Shown piece after piece: positions 43,308 through 51,768 of a stretch of DNA of 64,000 bases. A program made the position numbers and the translations under genes. Source of the stretch: Bog-793 sp963803025. Lineage in GTDB: Bacteria; Actinomycetota; Acidimicrobiia; Acidimicrobiales; Bog-793. The first letter of the stretch is position 1. Each line of letters starts with the position of its first letter. The notes under the pieces were generated by a model. It searched no databases. It had not been told where the DNA came from and saw only the letters and a list, made by a program, of their open reading frames with translations. Location of the stretch: the NCBI GenBank assembly GCA_963803025.1, contig CAWDKZ010000004.1, forward strand, positions 62,001 through 126,000, read 5' to 3'.

Positions 43308-44303
43308 TCAGTTGCCGAGCCCTCGGGTCGTCACGCCCCTCTCGCCGAAGGCTCGCGTGAGGGTCCGACCGGCGAGGCGCACGGAGTCGAGGTCGCCGGG
43401 CTCGTCCATGTTGAACACCATCCCGTCGAGCCCGGCGTCGAGGTACGCCCCGACCTGTTCACACACCGAGTCCGGGCCGCCGGCGACGACATAGGCGCGG
43501 TAGCGCGCCTCGTCCATGCCCTGGGCCGCCGCCATCTCGCGGCCCTTCCGGTCGGCTTCGGCATCGGTCGCGGCGATCACCAGCCCACCGAGGCGCGTCT
43601 TCGTGATCGTCGCCGGATCACGGCCCGCCGCCTCGCAGTGCCGGGCGAGGACGTCGAGCTTGCGTCGGATCGTCGGCACGTCACCGAAGACGTTGCAGGC
43701 GTCGGCGTAGCGCGCGACGAGCGCGAGGGTGCGAAGCTCGCCGGAGCCGCCGACGAGGATCGGGATGCCACCCGCGCGCACCGGCCGGGGGAAGTTGAGG
43801 GCGTGGTCGATCGAGTAGTAGCGGCCCGCGAAGCTCGGCGCCTCCTCGGTGAACATGGCGCGGCAGATCTGGAGCGCCTCCTCGAGGCGCGCCATCCGCT
43901 CCGCGACAGGCGGGAAAGGGAAGCCGTAGCCGGCGTGCTCGTCGTCGTTCCAGGCGGCACCGATCCCGAGGATCGCCCGGCCGCCCGAGACGACGTCGAG
44001 GGTCGTCGCGATCTTGGCGAGGAGCGCCGGGTTGCGGTAGGTGACGCCGGTGACCATCGTGCCGAGGCTGACGCGCTGCGTTCGGGCCGCGACCCCGCCG
44101 AGCAACGTGTAGGCCTCCAACATCGGGTCGGTGCGGGGTCCGACGCCGGGGATCTGGTAGTAGTGATCCATCACCCACAGCGAGTCGAAGCCCGACTCCT
44201 CGGCGACAACGGCGATCGCCGCGATCCGCCCGAAAAGATCGCGATCCGCCACGCCGGGGAACGTGAAGTTCGGGATCTGCAGTCCGAAACGGGTAACCAC
44301 CAT
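43308..44303 (-). CDS. LLM-class (F420-type) luciferase-like oxidoreductase
   Basis: 331 residues, TIM-barrel. Starts RFGLQIPNFTFPGVADRDLF; SGFDSLWVMDHYYQI, AARTQRVSLGTMVTGVTYRN and RAILGIGAAWNDDEHAGYG are standard luciferase-like blocks, and GGIPILVGGSGELRTLALVA is the later substrate/cofactor strand. Actinobacterial members of this group usually use coenzyme F420, but flavin use cannot be excluded from sequence. AAGGAG lies five bases before the ATG. The stop lies 109 bases past the start of the small hypothetical gene. Confidence 0.88.
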   Translation of the reverse strand: MVVTRFGLQIPNFTFPGVADRDLFGRIAAIAVVAEESGFDSLWVMDHYYQIPGVGPRTDPMLEAYTLLGGVAARTQRVSLGTMVTGVTYRNPALLAKIATTLDVVSGGRAILGIGAAWNDDEHAGYGFPFPPVAERMARLEEALQICRAMFTEEAPSFAGRYYSIDHALNFPRPVRAGGIPILVGGSGELRTLALVARYADACNVFGDVPTIRRKLDVLARHCEAAGRDPATITKTRLGGLVIAATDAEADRKGREMAAAQGMDEARYRAYVVAGGPDSVCEQVGAYLDAGLDGMVFNMDEPGDLDSVRLAGRTLTRAFGERGVTTRGLGN

Positions 44304-44478
44304 CCCACTCCTTTTGACGAAGGACCCGGCGCCACGGCAGCAAGCGCCGCCCCGAACCTAGTGGGATCGTCGTGGCGACCGTGATCCTTGACCCTTTCGG
44401 TCCCGCGCAACCGGTGCCGACACACCCGCCCGCCGTGCCGCTACCGTCGTGGCAGGAGAAGACGAGGGGGGTACCGCG

Positions 44479-45354
44479 GTGAGTCTGCTCGCCCTTATCG
44501 GTCTTGCGGTCCTCGCCGGGTTGATCGGTGCCGGCATCGCCGGCGTGACGATCACGGTGTTCCTCCACCGGGGCATCACGCACGGCTCGCACCGGATGAA
44601 GCCCGCCGTCTACGCCGCCGGCCGGTGGCTCACCTACTTCACCGTCTACATGCGCCACTGGGAGTGGCGCCGGATCCATCGCAAGCACCACCTCTACACC
44701 GACGTCTGGCTCGACGATCTCCGCCACGACCCGCACTCGCCGATCGTCATCACCCAGCGCCAGGGGATCGACGGGTTCCAGCGCGTGTCCTGGCACATGG
44801 CCGCGATCTTCCACGCCGAGGCACGCCTCGCCGACATCCGTGACGGCACCTACGACATCCCGCAGATCGACCGACCCCTCGACGCGCTCGACCGCCGCGT
44901 CTTCGATCATCCCGTCCGGGGGGCTGTCATCACGGGTGTCGTCTACGCCGCGCTCTTCGCCCTTTTCGCGCCGTCCGTGCTCGGCGTGGCGCGCACACCG
45001 GCGTGGGAACTCGGCTGCGCCGTCGCCGGCGTCGCCGCCCTCGGGGTGCACATCTTCGTCCTGCTCCGGTTCGGCGGCGCGATCAACTCCGACTGCCACC
45101 GCGGCAAGGTTTGGGTCGAGGGCGCTGGCTTCGCGAAGAACGTGAGGTTGCTCTCCTTCCTCATCTTCGGCGAGGGCGAGCACCAGACCCACCACCTCTA
45201 CCCGCAGTTCGCGCGGATCAGCGCCCGCTGGGACCTCGGTTGGCACGTGATCGCCGCGCTCCGCTGGCTCGGGCTCACCGAGGTCGCCGTCGACCGCGAG
45301 ACCGTGCTCGCGGCCCGCCGGCTCGTCAGCCAATCCGGCTCCTCTCGCAGCTGA
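44479..45354 (+). CDS. Membrane fatty-acid desaturase (acyl-CoA delta-9 type)
   Basis: 291 residues. The three histidine boxes are HRGITHGSH (His30, 35, 38), HRKHH (67-71) and HQTHH (235-239), the di-iron pattern of acyl-CoA delta-9 desaturases. Four hydrophobic segments flank them. GTG 44479 is preferred over the in-frame GTG at 44449 because GAGGGGG lies about eight bases upstream. It introduces a cis double bond into saturated acyl chains, adjusting membrane fluidity. The YbaK gene follows by six bases. Confidence 0.9.
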   Translation: MSLLALIGLAVLAGLIGAGIAGVTITVFLHRGITHGSHRMKPAVYAAGRWLTYFTVYMRHWEWRRIHRKHHLYTDVWLDDLRHDPHSPIVITQRQGIDGFQRVSWHMAAIFHAEARLADIRDGTYDIPQIDRPLDALDRRVFDHPVRGAVITGVVYAALFALFAPSVLGVARTPAWELGCAVAGVAALGVHIFVLLRFGGAINSDCHRGKVWVEGAGFAKNVRLLSFLIFGEGEHQTHHLYPQFARISARWDLGWHVIAALRWLGLTEVAVDRETVLAARRLVSQSGSSRS

Positions 45355-45360
45355 CGACCA

Positions 45361-45873
45361 GTGCAACCGGGAGCCGAGCGCGTCGCCGAGCTACTGCGTG
45401 CGGCCGGCGTCGCGGGATGCGTGCGGGAGTTCGGCGACTCGACCCGCACCGCGGCCCACGCCGCGGCGGCGCTCGGCTGCCCGATCGGCGCCATCGCCAA
45501 CAGCCTCATTTTCATGGCAGACGGCGTGCCGGTGCTCATCTTCACGAGTGGCGCCCACAGGGTCGACACCGACCTCGTCGCGAAGCGCCGGGGCTGGACG
45601 GAGCTACGGCGGGCGAACCCCGAGGAGGTGCGGGCGGCGACCGGTCAGCCGATCGGCGGCGTCGCGCCGGTCGGCCACCCCGCCAAGCTCGCAGCCCTCA
45701 TCGACGCCGCGCTGCAACCCTTCGAGACGATCTGGGCCTCGGCAGGCACGCCGCACTCGGTCTTCGCGACGACGTTCACGGAGCTCGCCCGCCTCGCCGA
45801 CGCGACCGAGATCGTCGTCACGACGAAACCGGACCCACCGGAACTGGCGCTGTCCGCGCTGTCGCGGCGCTGA
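45361..45873 (+). CDS. YbaK/EbsC-type aminoacyl-tRNA deacylase
   Basis: 170 residues. Domain blocks are GCPIGAIANSLIFMADGVPV, FTSGAHRVDTDLVAKRRG, EEVRAATGQPIGGVAPVGHP and IWASAGTPHSVFATTFTELA, typical of the YbaK/ProX editing fold that clears mischarged tRNA. The position usually held by a catalytic Lys (K-S-L-V/I-F) is Asn (IANSLIF), a variant common in actinobacterial homologues, so Cys-tRNA-Pro hydrolysis is uncertain. The start is GTG, six bases after the desaturase, with no ribosome site, suggesting coupling. Confidence 0.85.
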   Translation: MQPGAERVAELLRAAGVAGCVREFGDSTRTAAHAAAALGCPIGAIANSLIFMADGVPVLIFTSGAHRVDTDLVAKRRGWTELRRANPEEVRAATGQPIGGVAPVGHPAKLAALIDAALQPFETIWASAGTPHSVFATTFTELARLADATEIVVTTKPDPPELALSALSRR

Positions 45874-46163
45874 GGATCGCGCACCGCCGCCCGAGGTCCG
45901 ACCGGCAGGGACAAGTGCACGAGGAAGCCAGGGCCCAGACGCGACCGAGCGCCCCCGAAGGGACGCTCGGACTGAAGCGCCCGTGAAAGGCGTCTCTGAC
46001 TGCTGGCAGCATATGCGCCGGCGAACCCGCTTGTCGAGGGGTTCACCGCGCAAAATCGACCCACTGCGGGCTTTTCGCGCCCTTCGCGCGACGCGCCGGC
46101 CCACGGCAACACGCCACCCACCGCGCGGAGATCCGCGATCCTCCGACCTCGCGCGCCGACCCG

Positions 46164-46637
46164 GTGCGGCGCGGTCCTCGCCCCGCCGGGGCCGTCGGCC
46201 CGCCCGCGTGCTCGACCGCCGGACTCGTCGTCTGGCTCGACACCCAGGGCAACGGCACGGCCGGCAGCGTCTACTACGACCTCGAGCTCACCAATCTCTC
46301 CGAGCAGACGTGCACCCTCGTCGCCTTCCCCGGGATCTCGGCGGTCAACCTCGCCGGTCATCAGCTCGGCAGCGTGGCGCGCGACACGGGTTCGAAGAGG
46401 TCGGCTGTCGTCACGCTCGCCAACGGCGACACCGCGACGGCGGTCGTGCAGATCGTCGACACCGGCGTCTTTCCGCCTGCCAGGTGCGATCAGGTGCACG
46501 CCGCCGGGCTGCGCGTCTACCCACCCGACCAGTACACGTCCAAGGTGGTTCCGTTCCCGTTCCTCGCCTGCTCGCGTTCCGGTCCCGTCTACCTCATCGT
46601 GCAGCCGGTCGAGAAGGGGGTCTTCGGCTGGAGCTGA
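46164..46637 (+). CDS. DUF4232 protein lacking a visible signal peptide
   Basis: 157 residues. DUF4232 blocks: DTQGNGTAGSVYYDLELTNL, EQTCTLVAFPGISAVNLAGHQ, then VYPPDQYTSKVV. Members are normally secreted lipoproteins, with CxxSxL and TCTL Cys pairs. Here the frame begins at GTG 46164, the in-frame region upstream is closed, and the preceding ~290 bases in any frame contain no hydrophobic leader. It may be a 5'-truncated copy or use a missed start. A single CSTAG near residue 16 remains of the N-terminal motif. Confidence 0.65.
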   Translation: MRRGPRPAGAVGPPACSTAGLVVWLDTQGNGTAGSVYYDLELTNLSEQTCTLVAFPGISAVNLAGHQLGSVARDTGSKRSAVVTLANGDTATAVVQIVDTGVFPPARCDQVHAAGLRVYPPDQYTSKVVPFPFLACSRSGPVYLIVQPVEKGVFGWS

Positions 46638-46848
46638 GCGCACCGGCGACGCTCGCTCCCGCCGGGATCTCGCCCAACCGGGCGAGACGGGGCGGGCCGA
46701 ACCACCCAGCGCGCCCGCCCGCGCCCACGACCGTCGCGAGTTGACGGCGACCGGCGTGACAGCCTTCCGGCGATACTGCGCGCCGCTAGTGTGCCGGCGG
46801 AGCGGGGATCGCCCCGCGGGGCCCGGCGAAACGGCCCCGGGAGGAGCG

Positions 46849-47298
46849 ATGCGAGACCTCTTCGTCTTGTGCGTCGTCGGCGGGATCGTCGCCCACATCT
46901 GGCTGCGCCGGGGCGAGGCCACCCGTTTCGAAATGACCGTGGATCCGGCGCGCGTGCTCATGGCGGCGGTCGGCGTCTTCGGCCCGAAACGGCGATGGTC
47001 GACCCTGACGCTCTCCGGGCAGAATGCGTCGTTCGGCTACCACAAGTCCCCGAACGGGCTGATCGCCGTCGCACTGCTCCTTGCGTTCGTCGTGCCGGGG
47101 ATCGTCTATCTCCTCCTCGGTGGGAAACGGGAGGAGGTCTTCGTCATGACCGCCGCCGGCCCGGGACCGCACTCGACGGTGCAGGTGACCTCCAACGGCT
47201 ACCGCGGCAAGTTCGCCGGGCGGTTACTGCGCAAGCAGCTCGAGATCCCCGCCGGTGGGCCCCCTCCCGCCGGGAGCGCCGCCGCTCTCTTCTGGTAG
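46849..47298 (+). CDS. Small hypothetical membrane-associated protein
   Basis: 149 residues. A hydrophobic helix at the start (about residues 3-18) and a second strong one near residues 65-87 (LIAVALLLAFVVPGIVYLLL) are separated by a soluble loop with basic residues. The C-terminus is Pro/Ala-rich. ATG 46849 has GGGAGGAG upstream. The family is not recognised. The next gene (minus) converges, so they end close together. Confidence 0.6.
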   Translation: MRDLFVLCVVGGIVAHIWLRRGEATRFEMTVDPARVLMAAVGVFGPKRRWSTLTLSGQNASFGYHKSPNGLIAVALLLAFVVPGIVYLLLGGKREEVFVMTAAGPGPHSTVQVTSNGYRGKFAGRLLRKQLEIPAGGPPPAGSAAALFW

Positions 47299-47366
47299 CC
47301 CGGAATGGCACGACCTCTCGCGTCGCGGAGACGTCGAGACCCCCGCCGACGAGGTCGCGCGGTCGG

Positions 47367-47906
47367 CTACGCCTTGCAGCGCCAGCTGCCGCTGATCTCG
47401 ATCTGTTGACCGGCCACGGTGGCCAACGACGCGGCAATCGAGCCCGTCTCGGCTCCCAAGGTCACCGTGCCGCTCTTGCCGTAGAAGGTGTCCTCCGGCA
47501 CCACCTTCGCGAACTCGGACAACGTCGTCGGGCTCGGCACGAGCTCGACCTTCGGTCCCCCGAGGAGCGAGCCGGTGATCACAAATTTGCCGGTCTTTTT
47601 CTCGGTGACCGTGAGGCTCCAGCTCTTGACGTCTTTGGAGAATCCCGAGATCATCCCCACGAGGCCGTTCACGTCCGTCAGCCCGTTCGTCTTCACCAGG
47701 TTGTTGAGGCACCCGCTGAGCGGCCCGGCGTGCAACGTGCCCTTGCCGGCCCCGGAGATATGGAACGTGTCCGTCGTGGAGCCGCCGTGTCGCACCGGTG
47801 CCGCGTCCGCGCCACCCGCCGCAAGAGAACCGGCCGCGCCGAGGCACAGGATCGCGGCCGCGAACCGACCGACCATCTCGTGATGATCACCCGTCCGTTT
47901 CGTCAC
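47367..47906 (-). CDS. Secreted small protein with signal peptide, function unknown
   Basis: 179 residues from GTG 47906, which has AGGAGG five bases upstream. The N-terminus ends in a hydrophobic run (RFAAAILCLGAAGSLAAGG) and an A-D-A type cleavage site. The mature part has one Cys near the middle (SGCLNNLV) and one near the end (SWRCKA), likely a disulfide. Repeated G-T/S-V/I strand patterns suggest a beta-rich fold. No family was recognised. An in-frame ATG at 47876 lies in the signal region. Confidence 0.6.
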   Translation of the reverse strand: MTKRTGDHHEMVGRFAAAILCLGAAGSLAAGGADAAPVRHGGSTTDTFHISGAGKGTLHAGPLSGCLNNLVKTNGLTDVNGLVGMISGFSKDVKSWSLTVTEKKTGKFVITGSLLGGPKVELVPSPTTLSEFAKVVPEDTFYGKSGTVTLGAETGSIAASLATVAGQQIEISGSWRCKA

Positions 47907-48107
47907 GTTGGCCTCCTCGGGCGGTCTTTCGACGCCGCCGCTCGGCCGGAGGATCGCCGACCCGCCCGAGTCGCTATCAGCCACGCTACCCACTTCTCCC
48001 CGAGCCCCCCGGGGAAGTAGAACGGCGCGGGAACGATGGTCGTCGCCACGGCGAGCAAAGGGAGGCCCCACGGTTGACGCGTTCTTCGCCCGGGGAGGGC
48101 GGCGGTC

Positions 48108-49163
48108 GTGACTAGCCGGGTCGTGCTCGTCGGCTTGGGCAGGATCTCGACCGTCCACCTGCGGGCGCTCGAGGACATCGACTCCGTCACGACCGTGGTC
48201 GGCGTCGACCCGGGGCCGAAGGTCATCCCCTCGTTCCGCCGGGAGCCGCTGTGCGTTCGCGCGGATCTCGGCGACGCGCTGGTCGCCGGCGCCGACCTTG
48301 TCGTCGTCGCGACGCCGACCGCCTCCCACGCGGCCGTCGTCGGGGCCGTGCGGGCGTGGGACGAGGACGTGCCGATCCTGCTCGAGAAGCCGGCGGCCGA
48401 CCGCCGCGATGACGCCGACCGGGTGTTGTCCGCGACACCGGCGGTCGAGGTGATCTTCCACACCGCGTTCGGCCCGGAGGTGCTCTGGGCCACCGGGTTC
48501 TGCGCGTCCGAGACGTCGCGCCTCGGCGACGTCGTCGCCTTCAAGGCCTGGTTCGGCGGTCCCTACGCGCACGACCTCGAGAACCGCACGGAAAGCCTCG
48601 CCAACAGCTGGCTCGACTCCGGCATCAACGCGTTGAGCGTCATCGGCCGGTTCGTCCTCCCCTCCGCCGTGACGTCGTTCCGTTCCCTCGCGGATCACGC
48701 GAGCACGTTCGAGGCGCGTTTGCGTCTCGGGACACCGGACGCGGGACGCGGCGGCACGATCGTCACGACCTGGCAGGCCGCCGAGCACAGCCAGTGGACC
48801 CGTCTCCGTTTCGAGAGCGGGGCCGAACTCGTGCTCGACCACATCGCCGGCGCGGCGACCCTGTTCGAGGACGGCGCCGTCGCCGCGCTCTACACCCGGG
48901 CCGACGTCGATCCCCGCCTGGAGGTGCACTACGCCAACTTCTACCGCGACTACTTCGGGGCGCGCCTGCTCCAGTACCCGGAGCAGGCCGGCCGTGACCT
49001 CCACGGACTGCTCTTCTCGGCGCTGAAGCGGCTCGACGAGGAACGGATGAGACCAGGCGAGGCCACGTGTGCCCCGGTCGCGCCACCGCCGACCGGGGCG
49101 ACGGCGAGCCAGCGGCCAGCCGCGAAGGATCCGGCCCTCCCGTCGGCCCGCGCCGCCCCCTAA
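48108..49163 (+). CDS. Gfo/Idh/MocA-family NAD(P)-dependent oxidoreductase
   Basis: 351 residues. The N-terminal Rossmann domain reads TSRVVLVGLGRISTVHLRAL, then VVVATPTASHAAVVGAVRAW and PILLEKPAADRRDDA (Lys-Pro of the family). The C-terminal beta-sheet dimer domain contains FHTAFGPEVLWATGF and WLDSGINALSVIGRF. It oxidises or reduces a sugar or inositol-like substrate; the specific one is unknown. GTG 48108 is the first conserved codon, and GGGGAGGG lies upstream. The C-terminal ~35 residues are Pro/Ala-rich. Its end overlaps the convergent MFS gene by four bases. Confidence 0.8.
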   Translation: MTSRVVLVGLGRISTVHLRALEDIDSVTTVVGVDPGPKVIPSFRREPLCVRADLGDALVAGADLVVVATPTASHAAVVGAVRAWDEDVPILLEKPAADRRDDADRVLSATPAVEVIFHTAFGPEVLWATGFCASETSRLGDVVAFKAWFGGPYAHDLENRTESLANSWLDSGINALSVIGRFVLPSAVTSFRSLADHASTFEARLRLGTPDAGRGGTIVTTWQAAEHSQWTRLRFESGAELVLDHIAGAATLFEDGAVAALYTRADVDPRLEVHYANFYRDYFGARLLQYPEQAGRDLHGLLFSALKRLDEERMRPGEATCAPVAPPPTGATASQRPAAKDPALPSARAAP

Positions 49164-50959
49164 GCCCGGGTGGGCACCTGCTCGACGGCGACGCCGTCGC
49201 CATCGCCCTCGACCGCGTGGTGGCGGACGAGGTGGTGGTGGGTGACGCGGGCCTTCTGGGCCCGGGACTCCTCGTCCTCGTGGATGTACTTGCCGCCCCG
49301 CATGGCCGAGGCGAGCGCGGCGATCACGCTCATCACAACGGCGAAGACGAGGATGAGCATGAGGGCGTGCTTGAACGGCGGGCCGATCAGCTGCGGGAAG
49401 AAGGCGCGACTCGTGATCAACTTCGCCTGGCCGGCGCCGAGATGGGCGAGCACCTTGGGCCCGAGCAGCATCTTCAACGGGTTGTAACCGAGGAAGGCCG
49501 CGAAGAGGTAGCCGAGCGGCGGCGCCTTGGCGAGCATCGTCGCGACGCCCGCCGGGACCCCGTGGGCGATGAGCCCGGCGAACATGGCATGGGGCACCTG
49601 GGCGTTCAGCCCGATGATCAAGATCGTGAAGAAAAGCCCCATCGACAGCGGCATGCCGGAGTTGGCGAGCGTGACGCGCATGCCCGAGGCCGCGCCCCGG
49701 TGGCGGGCCGGCACCGAGTTCATGATCGAGGACGTGTTCGGCGCGGCAAAGAGCCCTCCCCCGATCCCTTGGATGAACATCACCGCGGCGAACGGCCAGT
49801 AGGAGAAGTTGGCCGGGAAGAGAATCATCAGCCCGTACATCGCCCCCGAGACGAGCATGCCCGCCGTCGCGAACGGCCGCGCCCCGTAGCGGTCCGAGAG
49901 CCTCCCCGAGAGCGGCCCCGAGACGACGAAGCCGAGCATGAACGGCGTCATGTAGATGCCCGCCCACAAAGGCGTGACGGTGAAGTTGTAGCCGTGTTCC
50001 GGCAGCCAGATGCCCTGGAACCAGATCATCAACATGAACTGGAAACCGCCCCGGCCGACCGAACCCAGGAACCCGGCGGCGTTGCCGGCGCTGAACGCCC
50101 GGATCCGGAAGAGCGACAGGCGGAAAAGCGGCGTCTCCACCTTCGTCTCGATGTACAGGAAGGCGACGAGCATCGCCAGGCCACCGAAGATCATCTCCAG
50201 GACGAACGGGTTCCCCCAGCCAGTGAGGGAGTGGCCGTAGGGCTTGATGGCGTAGGTGAAGCCCGTGAGCACCATCGCGAGGCCCCCAGCGAAGGCGATG
50301 TTGCCGAGCCAGTCGATCCGGGCCGGGATGCGGATCCCGATCTCTTTCAGTTTCAGATAGGCCCAGATCGTGCCGAAGACCCCGATCGGCACGTTGGCGA
50401 GGAACACCCAGCGCCAGCCCACCTGGGAAAGCAGACCGCCGACGATGATGCCGAGGAACGAGCCGAGGATGGCGGCGACCATGTTCGTGCCGAGCGCAAG
50501 CCCCAGCTGCTCGGCCGGGAAGGCGTCGGTGATGATCGCGGCCGAGTTCGCCAGGAGGAGCGCCCCACCGATCGCCTGGAACATCCGCAGGATGATGAGC
50601 TCGAGGGCCCCGGTCGATCCGGTGCCCCACACGAGCGAGAGCAGGATCGCGCCGAGCGTGAACCAGGCGAAACCGAGGTTGTACATCCTCACCCGGCCGA
50701 AGATGTCGCCGATGCGACCGACGGTCACCACGACGGCGGCCATCACGAGCATGTAGCCCATCAGGATCCACAACAGGTACGGGAAGTTCGACGCGACGAG
50801 CGGGTCGAGGTGGATGCCCCGGAAGATGACCGGCAGGGCGATCATGAGGCTCGTGGCGTTGACCGTCGCGAGCAGCACCCCCACGGTCGTGTTGGAAAGG
50901 ACGACCCACTTGTAGCGCGGGCCGACGATCGGCGACGGGGCTGGCGTCGTAAGCGTCAC
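49160..50959 (-). CDS. DHA2-type MFS exporter, 14 TM, paired with MarR
   Basis: 599 residues. MSF blocks include ATVNATSLMIALPVIFRGI, VTVGRIGDIFGRVRMYNLGF (motif A), FQAIGGALLLANSAAIITDA and GLALGTNMVAAILGSFLGI. The C-terminal ~60 residues add acidic/His-rich sequence (THHHLVRHHAVEGDG). A GTGA/ATGA overlap joins it to the MarR gene upstream (50956-50959), so it is a regulator-exporter operon like the 38-41 kb one. Likely exports drugs, fatty acids or a siderophore-like compound. Confidence 0.88.
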   Translation of the reverse strand: MTLTTPAPSPIVGPRYKWVVLSNTTVGVLLATVNATSLMIALPVIFRGIHLDPLVASNFPYLLWILMGYMLVMAAVVVTVGRIGDIFGRVRMYNLGFAWFTLGAILLSLVWGTGSTGALELIILRMFQAIGGALLLANSAAIITDAFPAEQLGLALGTNMVAAILGSFLGIIVGGLLSQVGWRWVFLANVPIGVFGTIWAYLKLKEIGIRIPARIDWLGNIAFAGGLAMVLTGFTYAIKPYGHSLTGWGNPFVLEMIFGGLAMLVAFLYIETKVETPLFRLSLFRIRAFSAGNAAGFLGSVGRGGFQFMLMIWFQGIWLPEHGYNFTVTPLWAGIYMTPFMLGFVVSGPLSGRLSDRYGARPFATAGMLVSGAMYGLMILFPANFSYWPFAAVMFIQGIGGGLFAAPNTSSIMNSVPARHRGAASGMRVTLANSGMPLSMGLFFTILIIGLNAQVPHAMFAGLIAHGVPAGVATMLAKAPPLGYLFAAFLGYNPLKMLLGPKVLAHLGAGQAKLITSRAFFPQLIGPPFKHALMLILVFAVVMSVIAALASAMRGGKYIHEDEESRAQKARVTHHHLVRHHAVEGDGDGVAVEQVPTRA

Positions 50960-51516
50960 CGCTGCACTCCCTTCACCGGGCGGCGTCGCCCGTTCTTGGC
51001 GTTCGGTTCTTCCGGCGTCGCCGCCTTCGGCGTCTCCCAGGGACGCTCGGCCGCGAGGGACTCGAGAACGGTGACGGCGCGCTCGAGCGCCCGGCGGTCC
51101 GTCTCGCTCAGCGTGCCCAGCCTCCCGGCGAGCCAGCTCGTGCCGACCCGGTCGCGATTGTCGAGAAGCTCTGCAGCGCGCGCCGTGGCGACGAGGAGGA
51201 TGCCACGCCGATCCTCGGGGTTCGCCCGCCGCTCGACGAGGCCCGCCTCCTCGAGCTTGTCGGCGAGACGCGTCGCCGCCGGCGAGGGCAGGCCCTCGAT
51301 CTCGGCGAGCTGGCCGACGCTCAACGGACCGGACTGGACCACGGTGGCGAGCGCGGAGAGCTTGGCGATCGTCAGCTCGGAGGGGTCACGGCGGCGGATC
51401 TGGCGGCTGAGCCGGATCATCGAGACGCGCAGCCGCCCCGCGAGCAGGTACGTCGACTCCGGCTGGCGACGCAGCACGCCCGAACCGAATCGTCCGATCG
51501 GCACCTCGTCACGCAC
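50956..51516 (-). CDS. MarR-family regulator of the adjacent MFS exporter
   Basis: About 186 residues from GTG 51516. The winged helix reads GQLAEIEGLPSPAATRLADK then LVERRANPEDRRGILLVATA, a standard MarR pattern, with flanking dimerisation helices. TTG 51570 in the same frame would give 204 residues; the leading ~18 residues then look non-conserved, so GTG 51516 is preferred but not certain. A TAATAT -10 box lies at 51591-51586. The stop overlaps the MFS start, giving translational coupling. Confidence 0.85.
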   Translation of the reverse strand: MRDEVPIGRFGSGVLRRQPESTYLLAGRLRVSMIRLSRQIRRRDPSELTIAKLSALATVVQSGPLSVGQLAEIEGLPSPAATRLADKLEEAGLVERRANPEDRRGILLVATARAAELLDNRDRVGTSWLAGRLGTLSETDRRALERAVTVLESLAAERPWETPKAATPEEPNAKNGRRRPVKGVQR

Positions 51517-51568
51517 CCACGACGGTCGGGACGGCGTCGGCGCGTGCGCGCGCCATCCCGTGACTCGC

Positions 51569-51591
51569 AACGATCATTGCCAACGATATTA
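51569..51591 (-). promoter_or_regulatory. Promoter and repeated operator of the marR-MFS operon
   Basis: TAATAT (51591-51586 on the minus strand) is a good -10 box. AACGAT occurs at 51569-51574 and again at 51582-51587 (13-base spacing), overlapping the box and the possible TTG start. The repeat is a plausible MarR site. The -35 region (near 51614) has no good hexamer. Confidence 0.45.
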
Positions 51592-51768
51592 GATGCCGAA
51601 AGCACCGATCTCCAGCAGGCCGGCGCCGCGCACCGACGCGAGGCTCTCGCGCGCCCGCGAGCAGCACCGCTGCATCAAGCTCCCTGCCGGGCCAGGGACC
51701 GTCGCGCCCAGCTTCCGGGCGATCGACCGGCGGACGATAGTGGAGCCCTGCCCCACACGGGAGCGAGG

